Shown: positions 1 through 8,073, numbered from the stretch's first letter. The stretch is DNA of 14,231 nucleotides from Nitrospira sp. (GCA_024998705.1 JACOEF010000435.1:1-14231); one strand, 5' to 3'. Notes: generated by a model not told the origin, from the letters alone. Translations and numbers: made by a program.

Positions 1-1103
1 AGTTGGAGCAGAATCATGAATCCGACCCGCAGGTGCGTGTCCTGAGCGAGACACTCGCGCAGCTCAATCTCGTGACGACCGATTTGCAATTGGCCGTGAT
101 GAAAACCCGCATGCTGCCGATCAAGAAGGTCTTCGCCAAGCTCCCCCGTATGGTCCGCGATCTCTCCCAAAAACTCAATAAGCAGGTCCATCTGGAAATG
201 CGCGGAGAGGAAACAGAACTCGATAAGTCCGTGGCCGATGAAGTCGGCGATCCTCTGGTGCACTTGGTGCGCAATGCCATCGACCATGGCATCGAAACGC
301 CGGCTGAACGCCAGGCCAAAGGGAAACCAGGCGAAGGCCAATTGACGATTGCGGCCAGTCAAGAAGGGAACAGTATCGTCATCCGTATTAACGACGACGG
401 TCGCGGGATTCAGGTTGAAAAGATCAAAGCGAAAGCGCTCGCCAAAGGGCTGATCAGCGAGACCGAACTGGCGGCCATGGAGCATCGCGAGATCCTCAAT
501 CTTATTTTTCTGCCCGGGTTCAGCACGGCCGAGCAGGTCACGGATGTGTCCGGCCGCGGCGTGGGCATGGATGTCGTGCGGACAAACATCCGCAAGATCA
601 ACGGAACGGTCGACCTCGAGTCCGAGGTCGGCACAGGCAGCCAAATCACCATCAAGCTGCCGTTGACCATCGCTATCATTCAAGCATTGATGGTTGAGGT
701 CGAGCGATCCATCTTCGCCATTCCGTTGAGCACTGTTATCGAAGCCGTTCGGATTTCCCGCCATGACATCAAGACGATCAATGGACGGGAAGTCCTGCAT
801 TTACGCGACCGTGTTCTGCCGTTGATCCGGCTGGCCCAAGAGTTCGACATTCCCACGGACGCGGAGCGCGAGCGCTTCTACGTCGTGGTGGCCGCGTTGG
901 GCGATCGCCGAGTCGGGGTAGTCGTTGATGAATTGCGGTCACAGGAAGAAGTCGTCATCAAGTCCATCTGGGATTACCTGGAAACCGTCAAGGGTGTCTC
1001 CGGCGCGACGATCACCGGAGAAGGAAAGGTCGTATTGATCTTGGATACGTCAGAGTTGGTGCAGAATGCTCAGGCCTGGCACAACTCCGGGATTGCGGCC
1101 TGA
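1..1103 (+). CDS. cheA: Chemotaxis histidine kinase CheA, 3' part (5' end outside window)
   Basis: This is the C-terminal 367 or so codons of CheA, the cytoplasmic kinase that takes receptor signals through CheW and phosphorylates CheY and CheB. The frame is open from base 3, and bases 1-2 (AG) end an unseen codon. Counting from base 3, residues 1-55 are the end of the P3 dimerisation hairpin (TRMLPIKKVF, GEETELDKS). P4, the ATPase domain, follows with the N-box HLVRNAIDHG (Asn near 91), NDDGRGI, and the F/G2 boxes PGFSTAEQVTDVSGRGVGMD. From about residue 225 comes the CheW-like P5 domain ending in ATITGEGKVVLILD. The P1 phosphotransfer domain lies upstream, unseen. The TTG at base 3 is only the first possible start in view, not the true one, because the gene enters mid-P3. 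The stop is TGA, and cheV follows after 94 bases. Identity is secure. Confidence 0.95.
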   Translation, partial: LEQNHESDPQVRVLSETLAQLNLVTTDLQLAVMKTRMLPIKKVFAKLPRMVRDLSQKLNKQVHLEMRGEETELDKSVADEVGDPLVHLVRNAIDHGIETPAERQAKGKPGEGQLTIAASQEGNSIVIRINDDGRGIQVEKIKAKALAKGLISETELAAMEHREILNLIFLPGFSTAEQVTDVSGRGVGMDVVRTNIRKINGTVDLESEVGTGSQITIKLPLTIAIIQALMVEVERSIFAIPLSTVIEAVRISRHDIKTINGREVLHLRDRVLPLIRLAQEFDIPTDAERERFYVVVAALGDRRVGVVVDELRSQEEVVIKSIWDYLETVKGVSGATITGEGKVVLILDTSELVQNAQAWHNSGIAA

Positions 1104-1197
1104 TGTGACGCGCCCAGGCCGGTGTCTGCCGCCTGGTCATCCAAAGATGATCGAGGCGTGAGAAACAGGGGGCGAGAAGGAAAGAAGCGGAGGAAGT

Positions 1198-2181
1198 ATG
1201 TCCACTCTCATCAATGAAATCGACGCACGAACCCGACTGGCCGGCGCCAATCAGATGGAGTTGCTCCTGTTCAAACTCGGGACCAACGAAATCTTCGGCA
1301 TCAACGTATTTAAAGTTCGGGAAGTAATGAAATTGCCGGAACTTACCCAGATTCCGGAGGCAGATAGCCGCATCGTGGGCATGGCCAACATTCGTGGGAT
1401 CATGGTGCCTGTGGTGGGCCTCAAGCGCAGTTTGGGGCTCGGCTCGGAAAACGAGGGGCAGGTGGGAGGTGCGCCGGGCACCCATCCCTACCTGATCGTG
1501 TCCGAATACAACGGGACCTTACAAGGGTTCCTCGTGGCCGGCGTCGATCGCATCATTCGCTTTTCCTGGTCCGCCATTAAGACCCCTCCCGCCATCGTCA
1601 GGGAAAATAACAAAGGCGCGGTCACGGCCGTCACGATGCTGGAGGACGGACGCATGGTCCTGATCCTCGACGTTGAAAAGGTTCTCAACGATATCTGTCC
1701 GCGTTCCGATGATGAAGTGTTTGCCGGAATGGTTCCCGCCCCCGGCTTGAAATCCAAATGCATGCTGTTCGCCGACGATTCCTCCGTAGCGCGAACGCAG
1801 ATCCGCAAAGCATTGGAACGCCTCGAGATGTCCTACATCATGGCGACGACCGGCGGCGAGGCCTGGAAAAAACTCGAAGCCCTAGCGGAACAGGCCACGG
1901 CCGAGGGCAAGGAGCGAGTGGATCAGATTCACTGCATCCTCAGCGACATTGAGATGCCTGAAATGGATGGCTTCACCTTGACCAAGCATATTCGCGCGGA
2001 TCCGAGATTGGCGCACCTCCCAGTCATGTTGCACTCCTCCTTAACCGGAGCCTGCAACATGGAGAAGGGGAAAGCGGTCGGAGCGACCGATTACATCACC
2101 AAATTTGACGCCAAGATGTTGGGCGAAAAACTGGCCTATCATCTCGACGCGAATAAGACACCGGTGAGCAACGCGGCCTAG
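1198..2181 (+). CDS. cheV: CheV: CheW-like coupling domain fused to a receiver domain
   Basis: This 327-residue protein has the CheV architecture. The CheW-like domain (about residues 18-170) carries INVFKVREVMKLPELTQIP and IVGMANIRGIMVPVVGL, the parts expected to dock receptors and CheA P5. The receiver domain (about 190-320) has the acidic pair D193/D194, phospho-acceptor D250 in SDIEMPEMDG, a Ser in the LHSSL motif and K302 in TKFD, so it should accept phosphate from CheA. In known systems CheV couples receptors to CheA and its phosphorylation tunes adaptation. The ATG at 1198 is preceded by GGAGGA six to seven bases upstream, which fixes the start. It lies between cheA and cheB. The length matches the family (about 300-330). 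The stop is TAG, used here as a normal terminator. Confidence 0.95.
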   Translation: MSTLINEIDARTRLAGANQMELLLFKLGTNEIFGINVFKVREVMKLPELTQIPEADSRIVGMANIRGIMVPVVGLKRSLGLGSENEGQVGGAPGTHPYLIVSEYNGTLQGFLVAGVDRIIRFSWSAIKTPPAIVRENNKGAVTAVTMLEDGRMVLILDVEKVLNDICPRSDDEVFAGMVPAPGLKSKCMLFADDSSVARTQIRKALERLEMSYIMATTGGEAWKKLEALAEQATAEGKERVDQIHCILSDIEMPEMDGFTLTKHIRADPRLAHLPVMLHSSLTGACNMEKGKAVGATDYITKFDAKMLGEKLAYHLDANKTPVSNAA

Positions 2182-2221
2182 AGGAACCGACTCGCAGCGG
2201 GCAAGTGGGCACCGGCCTATT

Positions 2222-2248
2222 CAAGCTTTGGCCGTAGACAGCCGATGT
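2222..2248 (+). promoter_or_regulatory. Possible sigma-28 (FliA-type) promoter before cheB
   Basis: The octamer CAAGCTTT (2222-2229), then exactly 11 bases, then GCCGATGT (2241-2248) resembles the flagellar sigma-28 pattern TAAAGTTT-N11-GCCGATAA (5/8 and 6/8 matches). It lies in the 82-base gap between cheV and cheB. Transcription would start near 2255, giving a leader of only about nine bases before ATG 2264 with no room for a Shine-Dalgarno, which counts against it or against that start codon. Weak call. Confidence 0.25.
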
Positions 2249-2263
2249 ATCGGGCAACAACGT

Positions 2264-3355
2264 ATGGCACTTCCACAAACGCAGAGCGGAACAAATCGGG
2301 TGCGAGTGTTGGTCGTAGACGATTCCGCGTTCATGCGCAAAAGCCTGTCCAGCATGCTGGAGGAAGGCAAACAGATTCAGGTGGTGGGCGTCGCGCGGAA
2401 CGGTGAGGAAGCTGTTCAACAGGTCCTGCAACTGAAACCGGACGTCGTCACCATGGATGTGGAAATGCCGGGCATGACAGGACTTCAAGCGTTACAGCAA
2501 ATCATGGCGAAACATCCGGTGCCGGTCATCATGGTGAGTTCTATTACCGTCGAGGGCGCTCAAGAGACCCTGCAGGCCCTGGAATGGGGTGCGATCGATT
2601 TTGTGCCCAAACAACTGGATGGTGTGGCCTCCAAAATCACCGAAATACAACGCCTCTTAGTGCCCAAGGTGCTGGCTGCCAGATATGCCGGTTCGAAGTT
2701 GAAGAAGGTTCCCCTGATGGGAGGCGCTAAACCGGTAGCCCACCCAGCCAAGGCGTTGAGCAGCCTCTCCGTCAGCATGACCCGCGGCTCCAAGATTATT
2801 GCGATCGGCTGCTCCACGGGAGGGCCGCAAGCGCTGTTTGAAATCATGCCGACGATTCCGGCGGACTGCCCGGCCGGCATTGTCATCGTGCAACACATGC
2901 CGAAATCCTTTACCAAACCTTTTGCCGAGCGACTGAACAACCTCTGTGCGCTTGAAGTGCGAGAAGCAGTCGAGGGAGACGAAGTCAAACCAGGCCGCGT
3001 TCTCGTGGCGCCGGGCGGCCTGCAGTTCCGGGTCGTCAAAAAAAGCATTACCAGCTCCGTCGTCAAGTTGTCTCCCAATGTGGAGAACCATCCTCACGCG
3101 CCCTGTGCGGACATCATGATGCAATCAGTGGCAGCACTGTATGGAGAGCGGACCATCGGTGTGATTCTGACGGGCATGGGACACGATGGGTTGGAGGGCA
3201 TGCGCGCGATCAAAGCAGCGAAGGGACGAACGGTCGCGCAAGATGAAGCGTCCAGCGTGGTGTATGGGATGCCGAAGGCCGTGGTGGAAGCCGGGTGCGC
3301 AGAGAAAGTGGTTTCGCTCTCCAAAGTCATCGGCGAAATCATGAACATGGTGTAA
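2264..3355 (+). CDS. cheB: Protein-glutamate methylesterase/deamidase CheB
   Basis: CheB removes methyl groups from receptor glutamates and may deamidate glutamines, with activity raised by phosphorylation from CheA. From ATG 2264 the protein is 363 residues. The receiver domain (about 13-120) has VLVVDDSAFMR, D65 in TMDVEMPGM, VSSIT and the PKQ lysine. The C-terminal esterase (about 172-360) has the triad S184 (IGCSTGGPQ), H211 (QHMPKSFT) and D308 (GMGHDG). All key residues are present. The start is uncertain. An in-frame TTG at 2228 would add 12 residues, and neither site has a convincing Shine-Dalgarno. I prefer ATG 2264 because it places the receiver near the N-terminus. The gene is 82 bases after cheV and 47 before the heme MCP. 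No cheR is in the window. Confidence 0.93.
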   Translation: MALPQTQSGTNRVRVLVVDDSAFMRKSLSSMLEEGKQIQVVGVARNGEEAVQQVLQLKPDVVTMDVEMPGMTGLQALQQIMAKHPVPVIMVSSITVEGAQETLQALEWGAIDFVPKQLDGVASKITEIQRLLVPKVLAARYAGSKLKKVPLMGGAKPVAHPAKALSSLSVSMTRGSKIIAIGCSTGGPQALFEIMPTIPADCPAGIVIVQHMPKSFTKPFAERLNNLCALEVREAVEGDEVKPGRVLVAPGGLQFRVVKKSITSSVVKLSPNVENHPHAPCADIMMQSVAALYGERTIGVILTGMGHDGLEGMRAIKAAKGRTVAQDEASSVVYGMPKAVVEAGCAEKVVSLSKVIGEIMNMV

Positions 3356-3402
3356 CAAGGAACGTAATTCACTCGTTCACAACTGGAGAGGTAGGAGGCG
3401 TT

Positions 3403-5088
3403 ATGGGCAGCATGATGAAGGGGATGACCATCGGGCCGAAGTTTGTCCTGTCGATTATGATGGCGGCGTTGGTCGCAATTGGCATGGGCCTTACCGTCTT
3501 GTATCAGCAAGAAGAGAATAAGATGGATGTCATGTTGACCGGGCGTGCTCAGGTGCTGACGCAACAAATACAAATCGGACGCGCCTACATCGCCAGCAAC
3601 TATGTCGCCAAGCTGAAGAAGATGAAGGCGGGGGCGGACATTCAGATCCTGAAAGATCATGCCGGAAATGCGGATGCGATTCCGATTCCCGCGACCGCCG
3701 TCCGAGAAATGGGGGAGGAAGCCGCGAAGGGTGGCATGTACAGCGCGAGGCTGGTGAGCCAGAATCCGATGAATCCAAGCAACTCTCCGAAAGATAATTT
3801 CGAAAACGAAGCCATCCGAGCCATCATGGGCGGGGCCGAAAGTTATGCCCGCCGGGACGAAGTCAACGGGGTCCCGACCTTCCGCCGGGCGATGGTGGAT
3901 AAGGCCAGTACGGCCGCCTGCGTCAGCTGCCACACCAGCAATCAGATCGGTGACACGCTGGGTATGATGAGCATTTCGCTGCCCATGGGCCCCGCCATCG
4001 CACTGTCGAACAAATCGATGTGGCAAACCGGTGGACTGATGGTCGGGGTCGTTGTGCTGATCATGCTCGTTACATATCTCTTGCTCCGAAGCATCGTCCT
4101 GCAGCCTCTGGCAAAAATGAGCGACATCTCGCGCGATATTGCCAAGGGCGAGGGTGACCTCACCAAGCGCGTGCCGGCTGAAGGGAGCGACGAAATCGCT
4201 CACATGGGCCAGTATTTCAATGAGTTCATCGAAAAACTGCAGCTGATGATTAAGAAGGTTGCACATGTGACGGATAAAGTCGCTTCGGCATCGGTCGAAT
4301 GGTCCGCCACCGCTGAGGAGATTTCTAAAGGCACCGACACATTAACGTCGCGCGCCTCTCAGACCGCCGCCGCGGTGGAGGAGATGAACGCCACCGTCGG
4401 CCAAGTTGCGCAAAACTCGGGCAAAGCGGCAAGTTTGGCGCAAGATACCGTCAAGACTGCTCAAGAGGGCGGTACGGTGGTCTAGAGCACGATTTCCGGT
4501 ATGCAGCAATTGTCCGAAGCGGTCTCCAATTCGGCGACGATCATTTCCGACCTCGGGAAGTCTTCCGATCAAATCGGAGAAATCGTGCGGACGATTGAAG
4601 ACATTGCCGACCAGACCAACTTGCTGGCGTTGAACGCCGCGATCGAAGCGGCGCGAGCCGGTGAGCAGGGTCGTGGATTTGCGGTGGTCGCCGATGAAGT
4701 CCGGAAATTGGCTGAACGGACGACCAAAGCCACGAAGGAAATCGGCGATATGATCCGCCAGATTCAGCAGGATACGCGGGGAGCGGTGGACTCGATGCAG
4801 CAAGGAACGCAGAAAGTCACCGCGGGTGTGGATCTGGTGAATAAGACCGGTGAGGCCCTGTCTCAAATCGTGCGCATGGTCTCGGAGAGCGCCGATATGA
4901 TTCGACAGATTGCCGTGGCTTCGGAAGAGCAATCCGTCGCGACGCAGCAAATCGCCAGCGACATCGAAAACGTGGCGAAGGTCACCAAAGAGTCGTCCTC
5001 CGGCGCTCATGAGTCGGCCAAGGCGAGTCAGGATCTCAGCCAGCTGGCAGTGGAGCTGCAGGGAATCGTGGGTGGCTTCAAGATCTAA
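3403..5088 (+). pseudogene. Heme c-binding transmembrane MCP, interrupted by in-frame TAG at 4483
   Basis: This is a methyl-accepting chemotaxis receptor of 562 codons if read through codon 361 (TAG). ATG 3403 follows GGTAGGAGG, a strong ribosome site. TM1 is about residues 12-34. The periplasmic sensor (35-206) contains CVSCH (C173, C176, H177), the covalent c-heme motif typical of DUF3365/Tll0287-like sensors, so redox or gas sensing is likely. TM2 is about 209-229 and HAMP about 229-282 (LTKRVPAEGSDEI). E326/E327 sit in a good methylation consensus (AAAVEEMNAT). After the stop, the conserved signalling hairpin is intact at about 399-440 ([20 protein letters not shown]) and the gene ends at TAA 5086. 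No C-terminal CheR-binding pentapeptide is seen. If translation stops at 4483 the product lacks the CheA/CheW-contacting tip. No frameshift or other stop is present. Confidence 0.85.
4483..4485 (+). other. In-frame TAG inside the heme MCP (likely former GAG Glu)
   Basis: TAG is codon 361, in the context [18 protein letters not shown]. Receptors of this family commonly have Glu or Gln after the GG-x-VV motif, and GAG to TAG is one base change. ATG 4501 lies 15 bases downstream in frame but has no Shine-Dalgarno, so reinitiation is not favoured. Confidence 0.85.
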
Positions 5089-5115
5089 GTCGCCAAGCAC
5101 GAGAAGGAGCTCAGC

Positions 5116-5634
5116 ATGGGTGCCACTGAACAACAGGTCAAATCCCAGTATCACGCGGATCCGGAGATGAGCGTGGATCATCTGGGGGAAAAAACGGCAG
5201 ACGATCTCCTGCAGTTCGTGATCTGCCGGATCGGAAGTGAGGAGTTTGCGGTCGATGTCCTGAGCGTGCAGGAGATCAACCGGATTGTGGAAGTCACACG
5301 TGTTCCGAAGACTCCCCCCTATGTGGAGGGGGTCATCAATCTTCGAGGCCGCATTATTCCCGTGCTGGATTTGCGAAAACTATTCGGCCTCAGCGGGGCC
5401 CAGCAGACCACTCAGACTCGAATTGTGGTGGTATCGGTGCAGGCCCGCTTGGTCGGATTAGTCGTCGATTCAGTGGAAGAAGTATTGCGGGTGCCGAGGA
5501 GTGCGATCGAGCCGCCGCCCTCAGTCGGGACGATGGCCGGTGCGGAATTCACCCAGGGAGTCGGACGGATTGACGACCGGCTCCTGATCTTGGTGGATCT
5601 GAGCCGACTGCTTCTGGCTCGTGAAGCGGCTTGA
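5116..5634 (+). CDS. cheW: CheW coupling protein
   Basis: This 172-residue CheW bridges receptors to CheA P5 in the signalling array. The CheW fold covers about residues 32-168: QFVICRIGSEEFAVDVLSVQEI, the conserved VEGVINLRGRIIPVLDLRKLFG, then VGLVVDSVEEVLRVP and the closing LLILVDLSRLL. The N-terminal 30 residues are an acidic, probably flexible extension. ATG 5116 is preceded by AAGGAG at 5104-5109, a good spacing that decides the start. It follows the heme MCP by 27 bases, so it is probably co-transcribed with it, and it is the last gene of module 1. The stop is TGA. The window has a second CheW (11887), so each CheA module carries its own. Confidence 0.95.
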   Translation: MGATEQQVKSQYHADPEMSVDHLGEKTADDLLQFVICRIGSEEFAVDVLSVQEINRIVEVTRVPKTPPYVEGVINLRGRIIPVLDLRKLFGLSGAQQTTQTRIVVVSVQARLVGLVVDSVEEVLRVPRSAIEPPPSVGTMAGAEFTQGVGRIDDRLLILVDLSRLLLAREAA

Positions 5635-5653
5635 TCAGACCCAAACGAGGACC

Positions 5654-5700
5654 AAGTGGGGTGCCGGGAGGGGGCACATCCGCCCTCCCGGCCTCCACTT
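5654..5700. terminator. Strong hairpin between convergent genes, probable bidirectional terminator
   Basis: The arms 5654-5672 and 5683-5700 pair over 18 base pairs with one bulged T (5662) and one G-T pair, around a 10-base loop. The hairpin starts 20 bases after the cheW stop, and its right arm overlaps the stop codon of the minus-strand gene at 5699-5701. No T-run follows on either strand, so it is not a classical intrinsic terminator. Placement between convergent genes still supports transcription termination or mRNA 3' end protection. Confidence 0.6.
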
Positions 5701-5941
5701 AGGAACTCTGCGGATGAGAATCGGGCGGGGGATCCGAGCGTTGTCGATTCCTGGTCTCCAGGACGCGCTCAAGCAACTGTAACGATTCCGTCAACACGTC
5801 CGATGCGCACGTCAGGGTGACATGAAATTGTTGCATGGCTTCGGGCCAGCGCCCTTCCTTCTGCAGGACCTGAAATTTCCGATGCTGCTCATCGAGAATC
5901 GCTTGTTTGGCATCGAGCATCAAGCTATCGGCAGGACCCAC
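5699..5941 (-). CDS. Small helical protein of unknown function, minus strand
   Basis: I do not recognise this gene. It encodes 80 residues from GTG at 5941 (read on the minus strand). The start is chosen because a full GGAGGT Shine-Dalgarno (complement of 5948-5953) lies six bases upstream; the open frame extends further upstream to 6118, but that part looks like noise and crosses the motA start. Residues 8-58 look amphipathic and alpha-helical (LDAKQAILDEQHRKFQVLQK, then ESLQLLERVLETRN), with a W and a Pro/Ser-rich tail (SDPPPDSHPQSS). There is no signal peptide or TM segment. The size and helical character recall small flagellar chaperones such as FliT, but no diagnostic motif supports that. 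It is convergent with cheW, divergent from motA, and shares the 5654-5700 hairpin as its likely terminator. Confidence 0.55.
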   Translation of the reverse strand: MGPADSLMLDAKQAILDEQHRKFQVLQKEGRWPEAMQQFHVTLTCASDVLTESLQLLERVLETRNRQRSDPPPDSHPQSS

Positions 5942-6071
5942 AAGAGCACCTCCATGCAACAGAATTGTGACTCGATCGCACGCTATCAGAGTGCTTCCGA
6001 GAGGCGCAAGCCCACCATTCTGGGTACAGCCGATACGCTGCGTTCGGAAGCGATGATGAGGTAATCGACCA

Positions 6072-6842
6072 GTGGATATCGCAACAATCTTAGGTGTCGT
6101 CATCGCGATCGGGTCCATCCTGGGTGGTCAGGCGCTCGAGGGCGGCCATGTCGGGTCGGTACTCCAACTTACCGCGTTCATCATCGTGATGGGTGGAACG
6201 ATCGGCGCCTGTTGTGTGCAAAACCCCCTCTCTGTCGTCTTGAAATCCATCAGTATGGTCACGCTCGCGCTGACCAATCCTCCCCACGACGTCAAGGGAA
6301 CCATTACCCAGATCCTGGATCTCGCCAACGTCTCACGCAAACAGGGTTTGCTGGCCTTGGAAGGAAAAATAAAGGATTTGCACGACCCATTTTTCAAGAA
6401 GGGCGTTCAGCTCATCGTCGACGGGACCGACCCGAAGCTCATCCAAGAAATCTTGGAGATTGAGGTCGAGCACCATGAAGAAGAAGGGGTCCATGCGGCC
6501 AAGGTGTGGGAAGCCGCCGGTGGATACGCACCGACCGTCGGAATTCTTGGCGCCGTGCTCGGGTTGATCCACGTGATGGAAAATCTTGCCGACCCGTCCA
6601 AACTCGGCGGCGGTATTGCGGTGGCGTTCGTGGCGACGGTCTACGGCGTCGGCGCAGCCAATCTATTCTTCCTGCCGATCGGCAACAAGATGAAGTTCAA
6701 GCTGAAGGAAGAAGCCGGATTGCGGAACATGGTGATTATGGGGCTCGTCGGCCTGGCTCAGGGAGAAAATCCCCGCCTGCTGCAGGAAAAACTCGAAAGT
6801 TTCCTCCCTCCACATGAACGGACGAAAGACGACAAGAAATAA
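6072..6842 (+). CDS. motA: Flagellar motor stator protein MotA (proton/sodium channel subunit)
   Basis: MotA is the inner-membrane stator subunit that turns ion flow into torque on the flagellar rotor. The protein is 256 residues from GTG 6072, supported by TGAGGT at 6057-6062 (nine-base spacing) and the typical N-terminus MDIATILGVV. Four TM segments are visible: about 4-22, 30-52, 152-172 and 182-203. A long cytoplasmic loop lies between TM2 and TM3 and carries the charged rotor-contacting helices. GGYAPTVGILGAVLGLIHVM (TM3) and the C-terminal GENPRLLQEKLESFLPP are family hallmarks. The length matches short MotA/PomA proteins (about 250-260). Whether it uses H+ or Na+ cannot be read safely. 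motB follows after 82 bases. The 130-base gap upstream is shared with the divergent minus-strand gene. Confidence 0.94.
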   Translation: MDIATILGVVIAIGSILGGQALEGGHVGSVLQLTAFIIVMGGTIGACCVQNPLSVVLKSISMVTLALTNPPHDVKGTITQILDLANVSRKQGLLALEGKIKDLHDPFFKKGVQLIVDGTDPKLIQEILEIEVEHHEEEGVHAAKVWEAAGGYAPTVGILGAVLGLIHVMENLADPSKLGGGIAVAFVATVYGVGAANLFFLPIGNKMKFKLKEEAGLRNMVIMGLVGLAQGENPRLLQEKLESFLPPHERTKDDKK

Positions 6843-6924
6843 CGTTATTCGTCGTGCGTGACCCCTAGCTCGTTCCCGGGTTCAAACGCGTCCCCTTTCA
6901 CGAGCGACGATTCACGGGCATCCG

Positions 6925-7704
6925 ATGGCAAAGAAAAAACACGAAGAACACGAAAATCACGAACGTTGGCTGGTGTCCTATGCGGACTTCATCACGCTAC
7001 TGTTCGCCTTTTTTGTCGTGATGTATTCCGTGTCATCGGTCAACGAAGGCAAATATCGAACGGTCAGCGAGTCCATTAAAGCGGCCTTAAATCCGGTGAA
7101 CAGCACGCCTTCCAGCCGATTACCCTTTACCGTCGGCGACGCGAAGCCAAAGATGATCAATCCCGATATGTCGAGTGCCAACGAACCGGTTATTCGGCGA
7201 ATGAAAGAAATTTTGAAGAAAATCCATCCGAGCCTTGCCTTGGAAATGCCGGACATCAAAATTATTGAAACCGGTAATGGCACCATCATGATTTCCCTGC
7301 CGGAATCCATTCTGTTCGGAAGCGGGGAGGCGAGAGTGCGTTCGGAAGCCTTACCGTTTCTGAAAGCGTTGGCCGAAATCCTGATCGAAATGGACCGCCA
7401 CGTGCGCATCTTGGGGCACACAGACAACGTGCCGATACGAACGGCACAATTTCCGTCGAACTGGGAACTCTCCGCCCTGCGCGCAGTCATGGTTGCACGA
7501 ATCTTCTCAGAGCTCTACGAGCTACCGATAGCCCATCTCTCCGCGACCGGATTTGCCGACTCCAAACCAATCGCCACCAACGATACGCCCGAAGGACGGA
7601 CAAAGAACCGACGGGTCGAGATTATTGTCCTGGAAAAAAATCTGACAGGAGACAGCCTTGATTCGATGCTCCCCGGAGTGGGGCCTCCGGCCCAGCGGCT
7701 CTGA
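6925..7704 (+). CDS. motB: Flagellar motor stator protein MotB (OmpA-like peptidoglycan anchor)
   Basis: MotB pairs with MotA and fixes the stator to the cell wall. The 259-residue protein begins with a basic/His-rich cytoplasmic tail, then the single TM (about 18-38, SYADFITLLFAFFVVMYSVS) holding D21, the ion-carrying aspartate. The linker and plug region follow. The C-terminal OmpA-like domain (about 125-245) has ILGHTDNVPI, NWELSALRA and GRTKNRRVEI, which bind peptidoglycan. ATG 6925 is the obvious start from the N-terminal motif, though the preceding bases give no good Shine-Dalgarno. The 82-base gap to motA is longer than in many motAB pairs and holds no recognisable gene. The stop is TGA. 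Confidence 0.95.
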   Translation: MAKKKHEEHENHERWLVSYADFITLLFAFFVVMYSVSSVNEGKYRTVSESIKAALNPVNSTPSSRLPFTVGDAKPKMINPDMSSANEPVIRRMKEILKKIHPSLALEMPDIKIIETGNGTIMISLPESILFGSGEARVRSEALPFLKALAEILIEMDRHVRILGHTDNVPIRTAQFPSNWELSALRAVMVARIFSELYELPIAHLSATGFADSKPIATNDTPEGRTKNRRVEIIVLEKNLTGDSLDSMLPGVGPPAQRL

Positions 7705-7777
7705 GAACTGCTGGTGCTTCGGAGCGAATGGATATAGGCCCTGTGGGACAATGCCTTACTGTATGCCCCTTACGAGT

Positions 7778-7804
7778 TAAGAAGTTCGTGATTTAAACCG
7801 ATAC
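7778..7804 (+). promoter_or_regulatory. Possible sigma-28 (FliA-type) promoter before the STAS/MCP/cheY module
   Basis: TAAGAAGT (7778-7785), exactly 11 bases, then ACCGATAC (7797-7804) fits the sigma-28 pattern TAAAGTTT-N11-GCCGATAA. The core TAA matches and the -10 matches 6/8. It sits in the 138-base gap after motB, 38 bases before the STAS start, which leaves room for a short leader with its AAAGGA site. This is the best placed promoter candidate in the window for module 2. Confidence 0.4.
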
Positions 7805-7842
7805 CCCCCTGAAAAGTAGGTCGTTTTTTGAAAGGAACAGTC

Positions 7843-8073
7843 ATGATCCTCAAGCCTGCTGGTGACTTAACAATTTTCGAAGTCGGTGCGTTGCATGGGG
7901 AGATCAAGCAGGCAGCAGCGACGCATCCTCAAATCGAGCTGGATCTGCCCGAGATCGACAAACTGGATGCATCAGCGATTCAACTGCTGATTGCCCTCCG
8001 TCGGTCGGACCGCATGGTGTTGACAGGAATGACGGACGCGCTACGTACGCGCATGGCGGAACTGGGTGCGTAA
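7843..8073 (+). CDS. Small STAS-domain protein
   Basis: This is a 76-residue stand-alone STAS domain. The visible pattern is a beta-strand start (MILKPAGDLTIFEV), then IELDLPEIDKLDASAIQLLI, in which S44 of DAS occupies the position that anti-sigma antagonists have phosphorylated, and a shortened C-terminal helix (ALRTRMAEL). ATG 7843 has AAAGGA at 7831-7836; an in-frame TTG at 7828 precedes that site and is unlikely. It is at the small end for STAS. It begins module 2, 41 bases before the one-TM MCP. STAS proteins beside CheY and CheA occur in several bacterial chemosensory operons, where they are thought to be partners or regulators of the array rather than sigma-factor switches. The partner here is unknown and no anti-sigma kinase is nearby. 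Confidence 0.8.
   Translation: MILKPAGDLTIFEVGALHGEIKQAAATHPQIELDLPEIDKLDASAIQLLIALRRSDRMVLTGMTDALRTRMAELGA

Noticed and set aside
1114..1136. Six-base stem (CCAGGC/GCCTGG) after the first cheA as a terminator
   Set aside because: The stem is short, the loop is 11 bases, no T-run follows and cheV continues in the same direction.
3094..4266. A 390-codon open frame on the minus strand opposite cheB and the heme MCP
   Set aside because: It lies antisense to two genes with clear conserved motifs; the translation is low-complexity in character with many His and Arg and shows no family motif. Such frames arise from third-position GC bias.
6029..6036. GCCGATAC upstream of motA as a sigma-28 -10 element
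   Set aside because: The octamer matches 7/8, but at the required spacing (6010-6017) the -35 sequence shows essentially no match, so alone it is not enough.
5942..6118. Upstream extension of the minus-strand small gene to 6118
   Set aside because: The extra 59 residues look non-coding, overlap the motA start, and the well-placed GGAGGT points to GTG 5941.
7681..7693. GGGCC-TCC-GGCCC hairpin at the 3' end of motB
   Set aside because: It lies inside the coding sequence, has only five pairs and no T-run, so it is not a supported terminator.
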